DNA of 64,000 bases from positions 1 to 64,000 of the forward strand of contig BNBP01000010.1 in the NCBI GenBank assembly GCA_014656015.1, written 5' to 3'. Origin of the DNA: Streptomyces griseoaurantiacus (GTDB taxonomy: Bacteria; Actinomycetota; Actinomycetes; Streptomycetales; Streptomycetaceae). Both the position numbers and the translations under genes were made by a program. The notes under the pieces were generated by a model, which saw nothing but the letters and a program-made list of their open reading frames with translations, was not told the DNA's origin and searched no databases. Positions 46,007-53,566 of this stretch are shown here, in pieces. Numbering within the stretch: position 1 is the first letter of the stretch; each line of letters begins with the position of its first letter.

Positions 46007-48378
46007 GCGGAAGGGCGCGGCTCGCGCTGTGCGCGGCGGCGGCGACCCTGCTGGCCGCCTGCGCGCTGCTGCCGCTGGTGTCCCCGGCGACGTGGTTCTT
46101 CCAGGCCGTCCTCGTGGTGCTCGCGCAGACCGGGGTGGGCGCGCTGACCCGGCGGGTACCGCTCGCCAGGACCCTCACCCTGGCCTGCCAGGCCCTGGTC
46201 ACGCTGCTGCTGCTGACGCTGTTCTGCGCCCGGGAGTACGCGGTCGCCGGGATCGTGCCCGGCCCCCAGGCCTTCCGGTACTTCGCCGAACTGCTGGACA
46301 GCGGTTCGGACCAGGTCGCCCAGTACGCGATCCCGGCGCCGCTCACCCCCGGCATCCGGCTGATGCTGGTCGGCGGCGTGGCGCTGATCGGTCTCGCGGT
46401 GGACACCCTGGCGGTCACCTTCCGCAGCGCGGCCCCGGCCGGACTGCCGCTGCTGGCCCTGTACTCGGTGGCCGCGGGCCTGGCCGACGGCGGTGCCGCC
46501 TGGCTGTGGTTCCTGCTGGCCTCGGCCGGCTATCTGATGCTGCTGCTCGCGGAGGGCCGCGACCGGCTCTCGCAGTGGGGGCGGGTCTTCGGGGGTTCCG
46601 GCGGCGGCGCCCGCGCGGCGGGCGGCGGCACGGTGGCCCCCGTGCGCACCGGCCGGCGCATCGGACTGCTCGCGCTCGGCGTCGCCCTCGTCGTGCCGCT
46701 CGGGCTGCCCGCGCTGGACGGCGGGCTGCTGGACGCCGCCGGCGCGGGCTCCGGCACGGGGACGGGCGGCGGCACGATCTCGGCGGTCAACCCGCTGGTG
46801 TCCCTGCGCGACAGCCTGAACACCGAGGACGACCGCCAGGTGATGTCGTACCGCACCACCACCAAGGACACGCAGGACATGTACCTGCGGATCGTGGCGC
46901 TGGACGACTTCGACGGCACCACCTGGCGGCCGGCCCAGCGGCACATCGAGGACGTGCCCGGCACCTTCCCGAACCCCGTGGGGCTGAGCCCCGACGTCCG
47001 GCGCAGCGAGATCCGTACGCGGATAGCGGCCGCGGACTCCTACGCCCAGGACTGGCTGCCGATGCCGTATCCGGCGAGCGGTGTCGACGTGAGCGGCAAG
47101 TGGCGGTTCGAGCCGGTGGGCCGCACGCTCGTCGGCGACCACGGGCAGACCACCCGGGGCGCGCAGTACACGGTGCGGAGCCTGATCGTGCAGCCGACCG
47201 CGCGGCAACTGGCCACGGCGCCCGAGCCGCCGGCGGAGCTGGCACGGGAGTTCACCAAGGTTCCGGGGGCGCTGCCGGAGGTGGTGGCCGAGAAGGCCCG
47301 CGAGGTGACCCGGGGGGCGGACAACCACTACCAGCAGGCGGTGAAGCTGCAGGACTGGTTCGCCCTCGACGGCGGCTTCACCTACGACACTCAGGTGGAG
47401 GTCGGCACCGGCTCCGGGGCGATCGCCCGCTTCCTGCGGGACAAGCGCGGTTTCTGCGTCCACTTCTCCTTCGCGATGGCCTCGATGGCGCGGACGCTGG
47501 GCATTCCGGCGCGGGTCGCGGTCGGCTTCACCCCGGGGACGGCACAGGCCGACGGGTCGATGTCGGTGGGACTGCGGGACGCGCACGCGTGGCCGGAACT
47601 GTACTTCGAGGGCGTGGGCTGGACCCGTTTCGAGCCGACCCCGAACCGGGGGACGACGCCGGAGTACACGCAGACCCGGACGCCGGCGGGTGAGGAGTCC
47701 GAGGCCCCGGAGGTCACGGAGTCGGCCTCCGCGTCCGCCTCGGCCGAGCCCTCGGCGGACGAGAGCTGCTCGGTGGAGCAGAAGCGGCTGCAGGCCTGCC
47801 CGACGGAGTCGGCCCTGGCGGGCACCGCCGCGGGCGAGGGCGGGCCGCCGTGGTGGCAGATCCTCGGCCTCGCCGCCCTGGTCCTGCTGGTCCTGCTCGT
47901 GCCGCTGCTGCCGATGCTGTGGCGGCTGAGACGGCGGGCGGTGCGGCTCGGCGGCCACGGGCGCGGCGAGCACGAGTCGGCCCGGCACGTCCTGGCGGTG
48001 TGGCAGGAGGTCACGGACTCGGCCTGGGACCTGGGCATCGCGCCGGACGACTCGCTGACCCCGCGCCGGGCGGCGGAGCGGATCGTGCGCCTGGGCGGTC
48101 TCGGGGGCGGGGCGGCGGAGGCGACGCACCGGCTGGCCTCGGCGGTGGAGGCGGTGCTGTACGCGCCGCGGCCCCGGCCGGCCTCGGGGGTGGCGCGGGA
48201 CGCGCGCCTCGTCGTGGGGGCCCTGCGGGCACAGGCGGGCGGAAGCGCCCGCCTGCGGGCGGCGGTCGCTCCCCCGTCGGCGCGGCGGCTGACATGGGCG
48301 GTGTCGCAGCGGTGGGCGGCCCTGCGGGCCGCGCTGCGGGCCCGCATGCCCTCGATGCCCCGGCGGGCACAGGGCTGA
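46003..48378 (+). CDS. Transglutaminase-like membrane protein (TgpA/DUF3488)
   Basis: A 791-residue protein. The N-terminal half (residues 1-240) has about six to seven membrane segments of the DUF3488 type. An external transglutaminase-like domain follows with the cysteine-protease triad: Cys in RGFCVHFSFAMASMARTLG (near 485), His in DAHAWPELYF (near 528) and a later Asp or Glu. A Glu/Ser-rich linker, another membrane segment (ILGLAALVLLVLLVPLLPML) and a DUF4129-type cytoplasmic tail complete it. Substrate unknown; a cell-surface role is likely from topology. The ATG at 46003 has GGAGG 6 nt upstream and overlaps the DUF58 stop. It ends a moxR-DUF58-tgpA operon conserved in actinobacteria. 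Confidence 0.93.
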   Translation: MSGRARLALCAAAATLLAACALLPLVSPATWFFQAVLVVLAQTGVGALTRRVPLARTLTLACQALVTLLLLTLFCAREYAVAGIVPGPQAFRYFAELLDSGSDQVAQYAIPAPLTPGIRLMLVGGVALIGLAVDTLAVTFRSAAPAGLPLLALYSVAAGLADGGAAWLWFLLASAGYLMLLLAEGRDRLSQWGRVFGGSGGGARAAGGGTVAPVRTGRRIGLLALGVALVVPLGLPALDGGLLDAAGAGSGTGTGGGTISAVNPLVSLRDSLNTEDDRQVMSYRTTTKDTQDMYLRIVALDDFDGTTWRPAQRHIEDVPGTFPNPVGLSPDVRRSEIRTRIAAADSYAQDWLPMPYPASGVDVSGKWRFEPVGRTLVGDHGQTTRGAQYTVRSLIVQPTARQLATAPEPPAELAREFTKVPGALPEVVAEKAREVTRGADNHYQQAVKLQDWFALDGGFTYDTQVEVGTGSGAIARFLRDKRGFCVHFSFAMASMARTLGIPARVAVGFTPGTAQADGSMSVGLRDAHAWPELYFEGVGWTRFEPTPNRGTTPEYTQTRTPAGEESEAPEVTESASASASAEPSADESCSVEQKRLQACPTESALAGTAAGEGGPPWWQILGLAALVLLVLLVPLLPMLWRLRRRAVRLGGHGRGEHESARHVLAVWQEVTDSAWDLGIAPDDSLTPRRAAERIVRLGGLGGGAAEATHRLASAVEAVLYAPRPRPASGVARDARLVVGALRAQAGGSARLRAAVAPPSARRLTWAVSQRWAALRAALRARMPSMPRRAQG

Positions 48379-48388
48379 GGTAACCGGC

Positions 48389-48425
48389 GGGGGGCGGGGC
48401 GGTCCGGCGGGCCGCCCCCGCCCCC
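48389..48425 (+). terminator. GC-rich hairpin after the moxR operon
   Basis: GGGGGCGGGGCGG and CCGCCCCCGCCCCC pair with one bulge 11 bp after the tgpA stop. There is no T-run. Confidence 0.55.
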
Positions 48426-48477
48426 GATGGACCGCACCCCAGCCGAGGACCCCGCCCGGTCGGCCGGGGGAACGACG

Positions 48478-48528
48478 AAAAAAGCGCGGTTCCCCGCACC
48501 CCCTCCACGGGGGCGCGAGGAACCGCGC
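48478..48528 (-). terminator. Strong minus-strand terminator of DUF3040 gene
   Basis: Read on the minus strand, GCGCGGTTCC...GGAACCGCGC encloses a second GC-rich stem and is followed by six T residues. This is a textbook intrinsic terminator, and it resembles GC-rich hairpins with a GGTTCC/GGAACC step that I remember as common in Streptomyces intergenic DNA. It lies 17 bp past the DUF3040 stop. Confidence 0.9.
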
Positions 48529-48544
48529 GAAAACCTGCCGGAAG

Positions 48545-48931
48545 CTACTGGCCCTGTTCGTCCCTACGGCGCTGCCAGCGCTGTTCGATGCGGTCCATCA
48601 TGGAGCGTCGCTGTCGGCTCTGCCGGGCCGCCGGCGGTCCGGCCGCCTGTTCGCCCGGCTTGGGAGCCTTTCGCCAGCCCGTCACAGCGAGCACCGCACA
48701 GCCCAGCATGACCAGGAAACCGACCACGCTGACCCAGATCTGCTGTGCGACCATTCCGGCCATGAGGAGCGCGATACCTACGAGGAAGCCCGCCACCGCC
48801 TGGTAGACCCGTCGCCGGGTGTACGTACGCAGCGCGCTTCCCTCAAGCGCTGTCGCGAACTTGGGATCTTCGGCGTACAGCGCTCGCTCCATCTGCTCGA
48901 GCATTCGCTGCTCGTGCTCCGAGAGCGGCAC
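48545..48931 (-). CDS. DUF3040 domain membrane protein
   Basis: A 128-residue protein starting with a short helix PLSEHEQRMLEQMERALYAEDPKFA, the DUF3040 mark. Two membrane segments follow (VAGFLVGIALLMAGMVAQQ and VSVVGFLVMLGCAVLAVTGW) and then a basic, Arg/Gln-rich tail. The function of DUF3040 is not known; such genes often lie near division clusters in actinobacteria. The GTG at 48931 has GGAGG 5 nt upstream. A candidate promoter is at 48981-49009. It is followed by a strong terminator. Confidence 0.93.
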   Translation of the reverse strand: MPLSEHEQRMLEQMERALYAEDPKFATALEGSALRTYTRRRVYQAVAGFLVGIALLMAGMVAQQIWVSVVGFLVMLGCAVLAVTGWRKAPKPGEQAAGPPAARQSRQRRSMMDRIEQRWQRRRDEQGQ

Positions 48932-48980
48932 GGAGTCCTCCTCATCGTGCAGTCGCCGGGGGCGACCGGGGGTCCCCTTC

Positions 48981-49009
48981 AGGATAGGCAGGGAATCGCC
49001 CCCGTGAAA
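48981..49009 (-). promoter_or_regulatory. Candidate promoter of DUF3040 gene
   Basis: Minus-strand TTTCAC (49004-49009) and TATCCT (48981-48986) separated by 17 bp, 50 bp before the GTG start. Confidence 0.45.
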
Positions 49010-49207
49010 CCCGCCCCTCTGCGCCAATCGACCGACCGGAATCCGCCATGGCCGTCCGGCTCGCTGAGGCTTCCATTCCCCAGCGGCCGCTCCGTCATGC
49101 CGGGCGGTCTCCTTCGATCATACGGCGCCGGGCACCCGTTCGGGGGGCCTGTGGCGTACTCCATCCGCCGTCGCGTCCCTGATCAGCGCGGCGGCACGGG
49201 GGTGCGC

Positions 49208-50005
49208 TCAGGCCCCGTCCGTCCCTCGCGACTCCTCGGGAACATCGGGAACACCCAGAACACCCAGAACGTGGAGCTGGGTGGCCACGGCGTGGAAGGC
49301 GGTGTGCTCGGCCGCCGCCGCCTCCAGCGCGAGCAGGGCCTCAAGGGCGCCCGGTTCGGTGTCCACCAGCACCCCGGGGACGAGGTCGGCGAAGACGCGC
49401 ACGCCGTGCACCGCGGCCACGCTCAGCCCCGCGTCCCCGGCCAGCGCGGTGAGCTGTTCGGCGGTGAAGCGGTGCGGGACGGGGTCGGCCTCCCCCCATC
49501 GGCCGTTCGGGTCGTCGAGGGCCCGGCGGGCCTCCTTGAAGTGCCCGGCGAGGGCGCGCGCGAGCACGGCGCCGCCGAGGCCGGCGGCGAGCAGGCTGAG
49601 CACCCCGCCGGGGCGCAGCGCGGCCACCGCGTTGCGGACGGCCTCCCCGGGGTCGTCCACGTACTCCAGGACGCCGTGGCACAGCACGGCGTCGTGCCCG
49701 GCGCGGTCGACCACGTCGAACAGGCCGTGGGCGTCGCCCTGCACGCCCCGCACCCGGTCGGCGACGCCCGCCTCGGCGGCCCGGCGCTCCAGGGCGAACA
49801 GCGCGTTGGGGCTGGGGTCGACGACGGTGACGCGGTGGCCCAGCCGGGCGGCGGGCACGGCGAAGTTGCCGCTGCCGCCCCCGGTGTCGAGCACGTCCAG
49901 CACGTCCCGCCCCGTGGCCTTGACCCGGCGGTCGAGGGCGTCCTTGAGGACCTCCCAGACCACGGCGGTACGGAGGGAGGCGCGGGGGCGCATCGGGTCC
50001 GACAC
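49208..50005 (-). CDS. SAM-dependent methyltransferase (class I)
   Basis: A 265-residue predicted methyltransferase. Motif I is VLDTGGGSGNFAVPAARLG (residues 38-56), followed by the acidic end of strand 2 (VTVVDPSPNAL), motif HDAVLCHGVLEYVDD and LRPGGVLSLL. This is the Methyltransf_11/25 layout. The substrate is unknown; similar proteins modify tRNA, lipids or small molecules. The GTG at 50005 has GAGGAG 9 nt upstream. It lies 215 bp after the HEPN gene on the same strand, with no terminator visible in between. Confidence 0.9.
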   Translation of the reverse strand: MSDPMRPRASLRTAVVWEVLKDALDRRVKATGRDVLDVLDTGGGSGNFAVPAARLGHRVTVVDPSPNALFALERRAAEAGVADRVRGVQGDAHGLFDVVDRAGHDAVLCHGVLEYVDDPGEAVRNAVAALRPGGVLSLLAAGLGGAVLARALAGHFKEARRALDDPNGRWGEADPVPHRFTAEQLTALAGDAGLSVAAVHGVRVFADLVPGVLVDTEPGALEALLALEAAAAEHTAFHAVATQLHVLGVLGVPDVPEESRGTDGA

Positions 50006-50220
50006 GGCAGTTGACTCCTCGGCGCGGCGCCGCCGGGGGTACGGCGGAGCGGGTTGGGCTGCCCTCCGGTCGGCGTGTCGCCGGGCTCACCGGCCGTCAC
50101 CGGGGGTGGAGGGCTTCAGGCGCCTTCCACCCTATTGCCTCCGGCCATGTCCGAAGAGCCCCGTCCGCCCGGTGGGCGCCGCGCGTCCCGGAGCCGGGCA
50201 GGGGCGCACGCGCGGGACCC

Positions 50221-50778
50221 TCACCCCGCGTGGGGCACCTCCCGGTCCCCGCGGCCCGGCCGGCCCGGGTCGGTCCGGGGGGCGGGCAGCACCGGCTGCA
50301 GCACCAGCATCCGCTCGACGAGACGGAGGAACATCGCGACGTCGCGTATCAGGTCGTCCGCGTCGCGGTGGCCGGCCGCGCCTCGGATGCCGGCCTCGGC
50401 CCGCGCGCGCCGGTCCGCCCCGGAGGCGAACAGGGCGCTCCACTCGTCGAGTTCGGGCGCTATCTCGGGCAGCACCTCCCAGGCGCTGCGGATCCGGGCG
50501 CGGCGCCTCGGCGTCTGCTCGGGGCGGCCGCGGGCGGCGAGCACCGCGGCGGCGGTGCGCAGGGCGGCAAGGTGGGCGGTGGCGTACCGCTCGTTGGGCG
50601 TTTCCAGAACGGCCGCCTCCTCGAGACCGGCGCGGGCCTGGGCGAGCAGGTCGAGCGCGGCGGGCGGGGCCGTGGTCCGGCGGAGCACGGGGTGCACGTC
50701 GCTCGCCGGTCCGGTCAGTGAGGGGGCAGGGCCGGTCGCGCGGCGCCGGCGGGCGGTGCCCGCGTCGTGGTGGGCCAT
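50221..50778 (-). CDS. SAV_6107 family HEPN domain protein
   Basis: A 185-residue mostly helical protein with DLLAQARAGLEEAAVLETPNERYATAHLAALRTAAAVLAARG (two helices) in the middle and DADDLIRDVAMFLRLVERML near the C-terminus. This matches the actinobacterial SAV_6107 HEPN family. HEPN folds in other families act as RNases or nucleotide-binding partners; no canonical RxxxxH motif is obvious here, so I do not propose activity. The ATG at 50778 has AGGAGG 6 nt upstream. It diverges from a TetR gene across 150 bp. Family recognised from memory of the name and helix pattern. Confidence 0.85.
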   Translation of the reverse strand: MAHHDAGTARRRRATGPAPSLTGPASDVHPVLRRTTAPPAALDLLAQARAGLEEAAVLETPNERYATAHLAALRTAAAVLAARGRPEQTPRRRARIRSAWEVLPEIAPELDEWSALFASGADRRARAEAGIRGAAGHRDADDLIRDVAMFLRLVERMLVLQPVLPAPRTDPGRPGRGDREVPHAG

Positions 50779-50928
50779 GACGAACCTCCTGTCGTCTTCT
50801 TCACGGCACTGTGGCCGTATGCCCTCATAGTGAGGTATGGCACTGACAATCCGTTCCGACCTGCGCTTTTTCCTCGCTCACACGTTCGGAAGGATGTTCG
50901 GTCGGGGCTTGCTGTGAGAATCGGGGGC

Positions 50929-51561
50929 ATGGTCGAAACCAGCAGCGCCACGCCGGGCGTCACGAGCCGTCGCGAGGCCACCCGCCAGAAGCTCTACGAG
51001 GCGGCCGTCACCCTCATCGCCGAGCAGGGGTTCTCCGCCACCACGGTGGACGAGATCGCCGAGCGGGCCGGGGTGGCCAAGGGCACGGTGTACTACAACT
51101 TCGCGAGCAAGTCGGTGCTCTTCGAGGAGCTGTTGCGGCACGGCGTGGGGCTGCTGACCGCCTCCCTCCAGGAGGCGGCCGAGCGCACCGGGCGCGAGGG
51201 CGGCCGCACGGTGGACGCCCTGGACGCCATGGTCCGCGCGGGCCTGGAGTTCATCGCCCGCTATCCGGCCTTCACCCAGCTCTACGTGGCCGAGCTGTGG
51301 CGCACCAACAGGGCCTGGCAGCCGACGCTGATGGTGGTGCGCCGGCAGGTCGTCGCGGTCATCGAGGACGTGCTGCGGGCCGGGGTGGCGCGGGGGGAAC
51401 TGAGCGGCGAGATCGACGTGTCGCTGACGGCCGCCGCCCTGGTCGGCATGGTGCTGGTGGCGGCGCTCGACTGGCAGTCCTTCCAGCCGGAGCGCTCGCT
51501 GGACGACGTCCACGCGGCACTGTCACGGCTGCTGCAGGGCCGGGTCGGCGGCCGCGGCTGA
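50929..51561 (+). CDS. TetR family transcriptional regulator
   Basis: A 210-residue repressor-type protein. The N-terminal helix-turn-helix is clear (REATRQKLYEAAVTLIAEQGFSATTVDEIAERAGVAKGTVYYNFASK over residues 15-60). The ligand-binding domain is helical and variable, so the effector cannot be predicted. The ATG at 50929 has only a weak SD (GGGGG); a GAGAAT box lies 7 nt before it and fits leaderless use. An in-frame GTG 16 nt earlier is an alternative. It may control itself, the divergent HEPN gene or the FAD gene downstream. A hairpin terminator follows. Confidence 0.92.
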   Translation: MVETSSATPGVTSRREATRQKLYEAAVTLIAEQGFSATTVDEIAERAGVAKGTVYYNFASKSVLFEELLRHGVGLLTASLQEAAERTGREGGRTVDALDAMVRAGLEFIARYPAFTQLYVAELWRTNRAWQPTLMVVRRQVVAVIEDVLRAGVARGELSGEIDVSLTAAALVGMVLVAALDWQSFQPERSLDDVHAALSRLLQGRVGGRG

Positions 51562-51575
51562 CGCGCGGCGCGCGA

Positions 51576-51631
51576 AAGCCGCCGGCCCGGGCCGGCCGCG
51601 TCCCCCGCGGGCCGGTACGGACCGGCGGCTT
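51576..51631 (+). terminator. Compound hairpin terminator after tetR gene
   Basis: Outer arms AAGCCGCCGG and CCGGCGGCTT, with an inner GGCCGGCCGCG/CGCGGGCCGG stem. It lies 15 bp after the TetR stop. Confidence 0.75.
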
Positions 51632-51939
51632 CCTCCCCCCGTGATCCCCGAACTCCCCCTTGCTGCTGAGGCTCCCCCGGGATCCCCCGTGCCTCGCTCC
51701 CGCCGACGGGTCGGCGGAAGGAGCGGCCGGGGCCTGGCTCCGTTCCGCCGCCCCGTGTCGGCGGTGCCGGAGCCGTGCCCCTCTTCCGTGCCTCCACTCT
51801 GCCGTCCGCGCGCCTCGCGGCCCATCCGCGCGGGTACTCATCCGCGCGTCTGGGTACGGCTACTCAGGTCTCCGTACCCGCACCCAGGGCCGGTGGCCCC
51901 CGGGACGGATCGCCGAGGGCGGCCGATACAGTCCCTGAC
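51632..51939. other. Gene-free region upstream of FAD enzyme gene, with TACTCA and GTACGG motifs
   Basis: About 300 bp without a convincing gene. It contains GGGTACGG (51852-51859) and CCGTACCC (51872-51879) as a perfect 8-bp inverted repeat around CTACTCAGGTCT, and two TACTCA motifs (51835-51840 and 51861-51866). A leaderless promoter with TACAGT (51927-51932) ends 7 nt before the ATG at 51940. The first part, 51632-51830, is GC-rich with no recognised element. Confidence 0.5.
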
Positions 51940-53523
51940 ATGGCACGTATTGCGGTGATCGGCGCCGGGATGGGCGCGATGGCGGCGGCCGCACGGCTGG
52001 CCGTCGCGGGCCACCGGGTGACGGTGTACGAGCGCACGGACACCTACGGCGGCGGGGTGCGCCGCTTCACGCGCGAGGGGTTCTCCTTCGACACCGGGCC
52101 GGGGCTGCTGCCGTTGCCGGCGGTCTGGCGGGATCTGTTCGTCAAGACCGGCAAGGAGCCGCTGGAGGAGTGCGTCGAGCTGACGCAGGTCGATCCGGCC
52201 GCCCGGCACGTGTTCGCGGACGGCACGCGGGTCTCGCTGCCCAACGCCTCGCGGGCGGGCGTCGTGGCGGCGCTGGACGCGGCGCTCGGCGGCGGGGCGG
52301 GGACGCGGTGGGGCGACTTCCTGGTGCGCGCGCGGGAGGCCTGGGACCGTACCCGGCGCCCGCTCCTCGAGGAGCCGCTGTGGGCCGACTGGCGGGTGCT
52401 GGCCGAGCGGGAGCCGTACCCGGCGGTGCCGCGCCGCCGCCGGCTGCGCACCCGCACGGCCTCGACGCTCGCCGAGGTCGGCGCGCTGGAGCTGGCCGAC
52501 CCCCGGCTGGCCGCGCTGCTGGAGAGCCACGCCCTGGCCTGGGGCCTCGACCCCCGGACGACTCCGGCGAGCGCGGCGGTACTGCCGTACATGGAGCACG
52601 CCTTCGGGCTGTGGTACGTGCGCGGCGGGCTGCGGGAGCTGGCCCGCGCGGTGTACGAGCGGTGTCTGGCCCGCCGGGTGGAGTTCGTCTTCGGCGCGGA
52701 GGTCACGGCGGTGGTGGAGAAGGACGGCCGGGCGGCGGGCGTGGAGACGGCCGACGGCACGGTGGCCGAGGCGGAGCACGTGGTGGCCGGGGTCGATCCG
52801 GTGCGGCTGGCCGGGCTGGCCGGGCGTCCGCCGTGGGCGGAGGGCCAGGTGGGGGCCGATGCCGCGGCCGCCGGGGCGGCGGGGGCCGGACGGTTCACGG
52901 TGCTCCTCGCGCTGCGCGGCGCGCGGGAGGCGGACGCGGCTCACCGCACGGTGGTGCACTCTCCGGACCGCCCGGCCGAACTCGACCTCCTCGCCGGGCG
53001 CACGCCCTCCGCTGCGGTGCGGCCCACGGTGACGGTGCTGCGGCCCGACGACGCCGCGTTGCGGCCGGACGGGGGGCACGAGTCGGTCGTGGTGTCCGCG
53101 GCCGTGCCGGTGGGCGACGGCCACGGGTGGACCTCGGAGGAGGGCCGGGAGCGCCTCGCGGACCGCGTGCTGGCGGCGGCGGAGGCCGCCGTGCCCGGGC
53201 TGCGGGAGCGGGTGCTGTGGCGGGAGGTGCGCACGCCGGCCGACACGGCGGCGGAGACGGGGGTGGGGAGCGGGGCGGTCCCGTGGCCCGCCCTCGCGGC
53301 CGGTGACGGCCGCTTCCTGCGCCCCGGCAACACGACGGGACGGCCCGGGCTGTTCGCGGTGGGCGGCTGGGCGGGCGCAGCCGGGCGGCGGGCTGCCGCA
53401 CGCGGGCATGTCCGGGGCGCTGGTCGCCGGGCTGATCGTGGAGGGGCCCCGCTTCCGGGGCTCCCAGTAGGCTCCCCGGCCGGAAAAGGGGGACCGCTCC
53501 CCTCGCGGGCGCGGTCCCCGTGA
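51940..53523 (+). CDS. Phytoene-desaturase-like FAD-dependent oxidoreductase (apparent C-terminal frameshift)
   Basis: Predicted FAD-binding oxidoreductase of the phytoene desaturase superfamily (NAD(P)-binding Rossmann type). It starts with IAVIGAGMGAMAAAARLAVAG (split), followed by GGGVRRFTREGFSFDTGPGLL. As written the frame gives 527 residues ending in a Gly/Arg-rich stretch that is not conserved. At about 53371-53380 one extra G seems to be present. In the frame starting at 53378 the sequence reads QPGGGLPHAGMSGALVAGL and stops at 53470, giving the usual family C-terminus and a 509-residue protein. This looks like a frameshift or a sequencing error. No carotenoid genes are nearby, so the substrate is unknown. 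Leaderless start inferred from TACAGT. Confidence 0.82.
   Translation: MARIAVIGAGMGAMAAAARLAVAGHRVTVYERTDTYGGGVRRFTREGFSFDTGPGLLPLPAVWRDLFVKTGKEPLEECVELTQVDPAARHVFADGTRVSLPNASRAGVVAALDAALGGGAGTRWGDFLVRAREAWDRTRRPLLEEPLWADWRVLAEREPYPAVPRRRRLRTRTASTLAEVGALELADPRLAALLESHALAWGLDPRTTPASAAVLPYMEHAFGLWYVRGGLRELARAVYERCLARRVEFVFGAEVTAVVEKDGRAAGVETADGTVAEAEHVVAGVDPVRLAGLAGRPPWAEGQVGADAAAAGAAGAGRFTVLLALRGAREADAAHRTVVHSPDRPAELDLLAGRTPSAAVRPTVTVLRPDDAALRPDGGHESVVVSAAVPVGDGHGWTSEEGRERLADRVLAAAEAAVPGLRERVLWREVRTPADTAAETGVGSGAVPWPALAAGDGRFLRPGNTTGRPGLFAVGGWAGAAGRRAAARGHVRGAGRRADRGGAPLPGLPVGSPAGKGGPLPSRARSP
53489..53519. terminator. Hairpin terminator between FAD enzyme and Gln/Tyr-rich gene
   Basis: Arms GGGGACCGC and GCGGTCCCC. 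On the minus strand it is followed by CCTTTT, so it is a good terminator for the minus-strand gene. It lies inside the longer (frameshifted) reading frame of the FAD gene, which supports the shorter stop at 53470. Confidence 0.75.
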
Positions 53524-53566
53524 CGGCCTGCCGGTACCGCCCTCTCGGCCGGTACCGCCCGCCGCC

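Noticed and set aside
50221..51561. Toxin-antitoxin pair formed by the HEPN protein and the TetR regulator
   Set aside because: The genes diverge, the HEPN protein lacks an obvious catalytic RxxxxH, and TetR is a full-length regulator. Shared regulation is more likely.
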